From: Gammaproteobacteria bacterium
GTDB taxonomy: Bacteria; Pseudomonadota; Gammaproteobacteria; Pseudomonadales; Pseudohongiellaceae
Direction: 5' to 3'
Assembly: GCA_003556835.1 (NCBI GenBank)
Contig: PWQG01000210.1
Span: 1 to 41,271, forward strand
DNA length: 41,271 bases
A model generated the notes under the pieces. The model had not been told where the DNA came from and ran no database searches. It worked only from the letters and a program-made list of their open reading frames with translations. This document shows positions 40,294-41,271 of this stretch, in pieces. Numbering within the stretch: the stretch's first letter is position 1; each line of letters begins with the position of its first letter. Both the position numbers and the translations under genes were made by a program.

Positions 40294-41271
40294 TCAGTTC
40301 ACCTCGTCTTCCATCAGCGGTCGTTGCACGGTCGTGGACAGTACACTGACCGTACGACGATTGCGCTCGCGACCTTCCCGGGTGTCGTTGCTGGCAACCG
40401 GACGGCTCTCGCCATAGCCGGTTGTCGTGATCCGTCCCGGAGATACACCGAATTCCGAGATCAGCACTTCGCGTACTGCATTGGCACGACGCTCAGAAAG
40501 TCCCTGGTTGTATTCCTCAGGCCCGATGCTACAGGTATGACCTTCCAGCTCGGCAACAATATCCGGATGCTCTTCCAGGAACTGAGCCATCTCACGGATC
40601 TCACCGTAGTATTCAGGACGCACCTCGGCCCGGTCGAATTCGAACTGTACAGCCACTTCCACCTGGGCCACTTCCTCGATGATGATGGGGCAACCCACCT
40701 CATCCACGGCGTAACCGCGCGGGGTGTCAGGGCATTCATCCAGGTGATCCGGCACGCCGTCGCCATCACTGTCGACAATCTCGGGTTCAGGCTCGGGGGC
40801 CGGTGTCGGCGGAACACGCTCAGGCTCTGGAGCTGAACCCAGACGAACCACCAGACCGGTATCGATACCGAAATCATAAGTACTGTCGTCCAGACCGAAA
40901 TAGGTCCGCGCACCGGTGCGCCACTCGAAACGGTCATTGAACCGATAGCGCAGTCCGGCACCAAAGTTCAGAATGGTGTCATATTCATTGGTATCACGGA
41001 AGGTGTTATCACCCATACCGCCCACAAAGTACGGCGTCAGTCTGCCGATGCTGTTGTCCAGCCCGTAGATGAGGTCCAGTCGATACTGGCGCAGACGCTC
41101 ACGACCACCATCCGTGCGGTCTGGCGCCTGCCGGGTGTAGGCCAGCTCCAGATCCAGGCGGTCGGTCAAGCCGTAGCCGAGGCCGAACATGTAACCGGAT
41201 TCATCCTCCAATTGTCGCTCGCTGTCAAAATCCATCCACTGCAAACCGGGCACGACGTAGAATCGTCCCTG
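40294..41271 (-). CDS. OmpA-family outer-membrane protein, 5' end outside the window
   Basis: The frame is open to the right edge (Q-G-R-F-Y-V-V before VPGLQWMDF), so signal peptide and first barrel strands are missing. Visible: an outer-membrane beta-barrel (YMFGLGYGLTDRLDLELAYTR, YRLDLIYGLDN, PYFVGGMGDNTF, FNDRFEWRTGARTYFG), a proline/glutamate hinge, a thrombospondin type-3 calcium-binding motif (DSDGDGVPDHLDECPDTPRG), then the OmpA peptidoglycan-binding domain with FEFDRAEVRPEYY, LEGHTCSIGPEEYNQGLSERRANAV and GYGESRPVASNDT, including the Asp/Arg pair that contacts diaminopimelate. It anchors the outer membrane to the wall. A strong terminator follows. Confidence 0.93.
   Translation of the reverse strand, partial: QGRFYVVPGLQWMDFDSERQLEDESGYMFGLGYGLTDRLDLELAYTRQAPDRTDGGRERLRQYRLDLIYGLDNSIGRLTPYFVGGMGDNTFRDTNEYDTILNFGAGLRYRFNDRFEWRTGARTYFGLDDSTYDFGIDTGLVVRLGSAPEPERVPPTPAPEPEPEIVDSDGDGVPDHLDECPDTPRGYAVDEVGCPIIIEEVAQVEVAVQFEFDRAEVRPEYYGEIREMAQFLEEHPDIVAELEGHTCSIGPEEYNQGLSERRANAVREVLISEFGVSPGRITTTGYGESRPVASNDTREGRERNRRTVSVLSTTVQRPLMEDEVN

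Noticed and set aside
1..41271. CRISPR arrays, insertion sequences, att sites, tRNA or rRNA genes
   Set aside because: No regularly spaced repeats, transposase motifs, tRNA cloverleaf sequences or rRNA signatures were seen on either strand.

Overview
The window is about 41 kb of dense chromosomal DNA from a proteobacterium, most likely a Gammaproteobacterium. The support is the classical gammaproteobacterial block ispB / rplU-rpmA-obgE-proB / rpsT / murJ, a chorismate lyase (UbiC) and octaprenyl diphosphate synthase typical of ubiquinone makers, OmpA with a thrombospondin type-3 linker, ETF-ubiquinone oxidoreductase, and a UUG start on rpsT as in E. coli. I cannot place it in a family. No rRNA, tRNA, insertion sequence, prophage or CRISPR array was found. 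No stretch over 300 bases lacks a gene; the longest spacers are 6909-7155 and 30172-30432.

Layout. 1-607: two gene fragments, both missing their 5' parts, meet head to head near 182 (a minus-strand fragment tentatively like tagaturonate epimerase and a plus-strand PQQ sugar dehydrogenase C-terminus). 569-3215 (minus): purU and a Na/Pi cotransporter, 4 bases apart. 3336-6396 (plus): small secreted protein, glyoxalase I, folD, aromatic/aspartate aminotransferase. 6471-11350: universal stress protein, a 33-residue membrane protein, DAHP synthase, murJ and an Nramp-like transporter. 11456-16106: translation/cell-growth core (rpsT, proB, obgE, rpmA, rplU, ispB). 16147-24454: acyl-CoA synthetase, a transglutaminase-like/TPR lipoprotein, ETF-QO, YfcH-type SDR and a TonB-dependent receptor. 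24540-30171: exported methyltransferase, CoA transferase, nitroreductase, serine hydrolase, DegP. 30433-36728: ToxR/CadC-like membrane regulator facing away from degP, then a minus-strand run of five redox genes (CurA-like reductase, two SDRs, acyl-CoA dehydrogenase, FAD amine-oxidase-like protein). 36899-41271: secreted helical protein with a TonB-C-like end, a second CoA transferase, ubiC, and OmpA cut by the window edge.

How the genes fit together. Three themes recur. Quinone and aromatic supply: DAHP synthase feeds chorismate, UbiC turns chorismate into 4-hydroxybenzoate, IspB makes the prenyl tail, and ETF-QO passes electrons to the quinone. Acyl-CoA metabolism: acyl-CoA synthetase, two family III CoA transferases, acyl-CoA dehydrogenase, SDRs, CurA and ETF-QO point to oxidation of an unidentified organic acid. 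Envelope biology: MurJ, DegP, OmpA, TonB-dependent receptor, lipoprotein and several secreted proteins.

I did not find an unmistakable new multi-gene system. The best leads are the 33-residue membrane protein, the exported SAM methyltransferase, the Nramp-like protein lacking the usual metal ligands, the short-sensor ToxR-like regulator opposite degP with a repeat-rich spacer, and the uncharacterised redox operon at 31473-36728.
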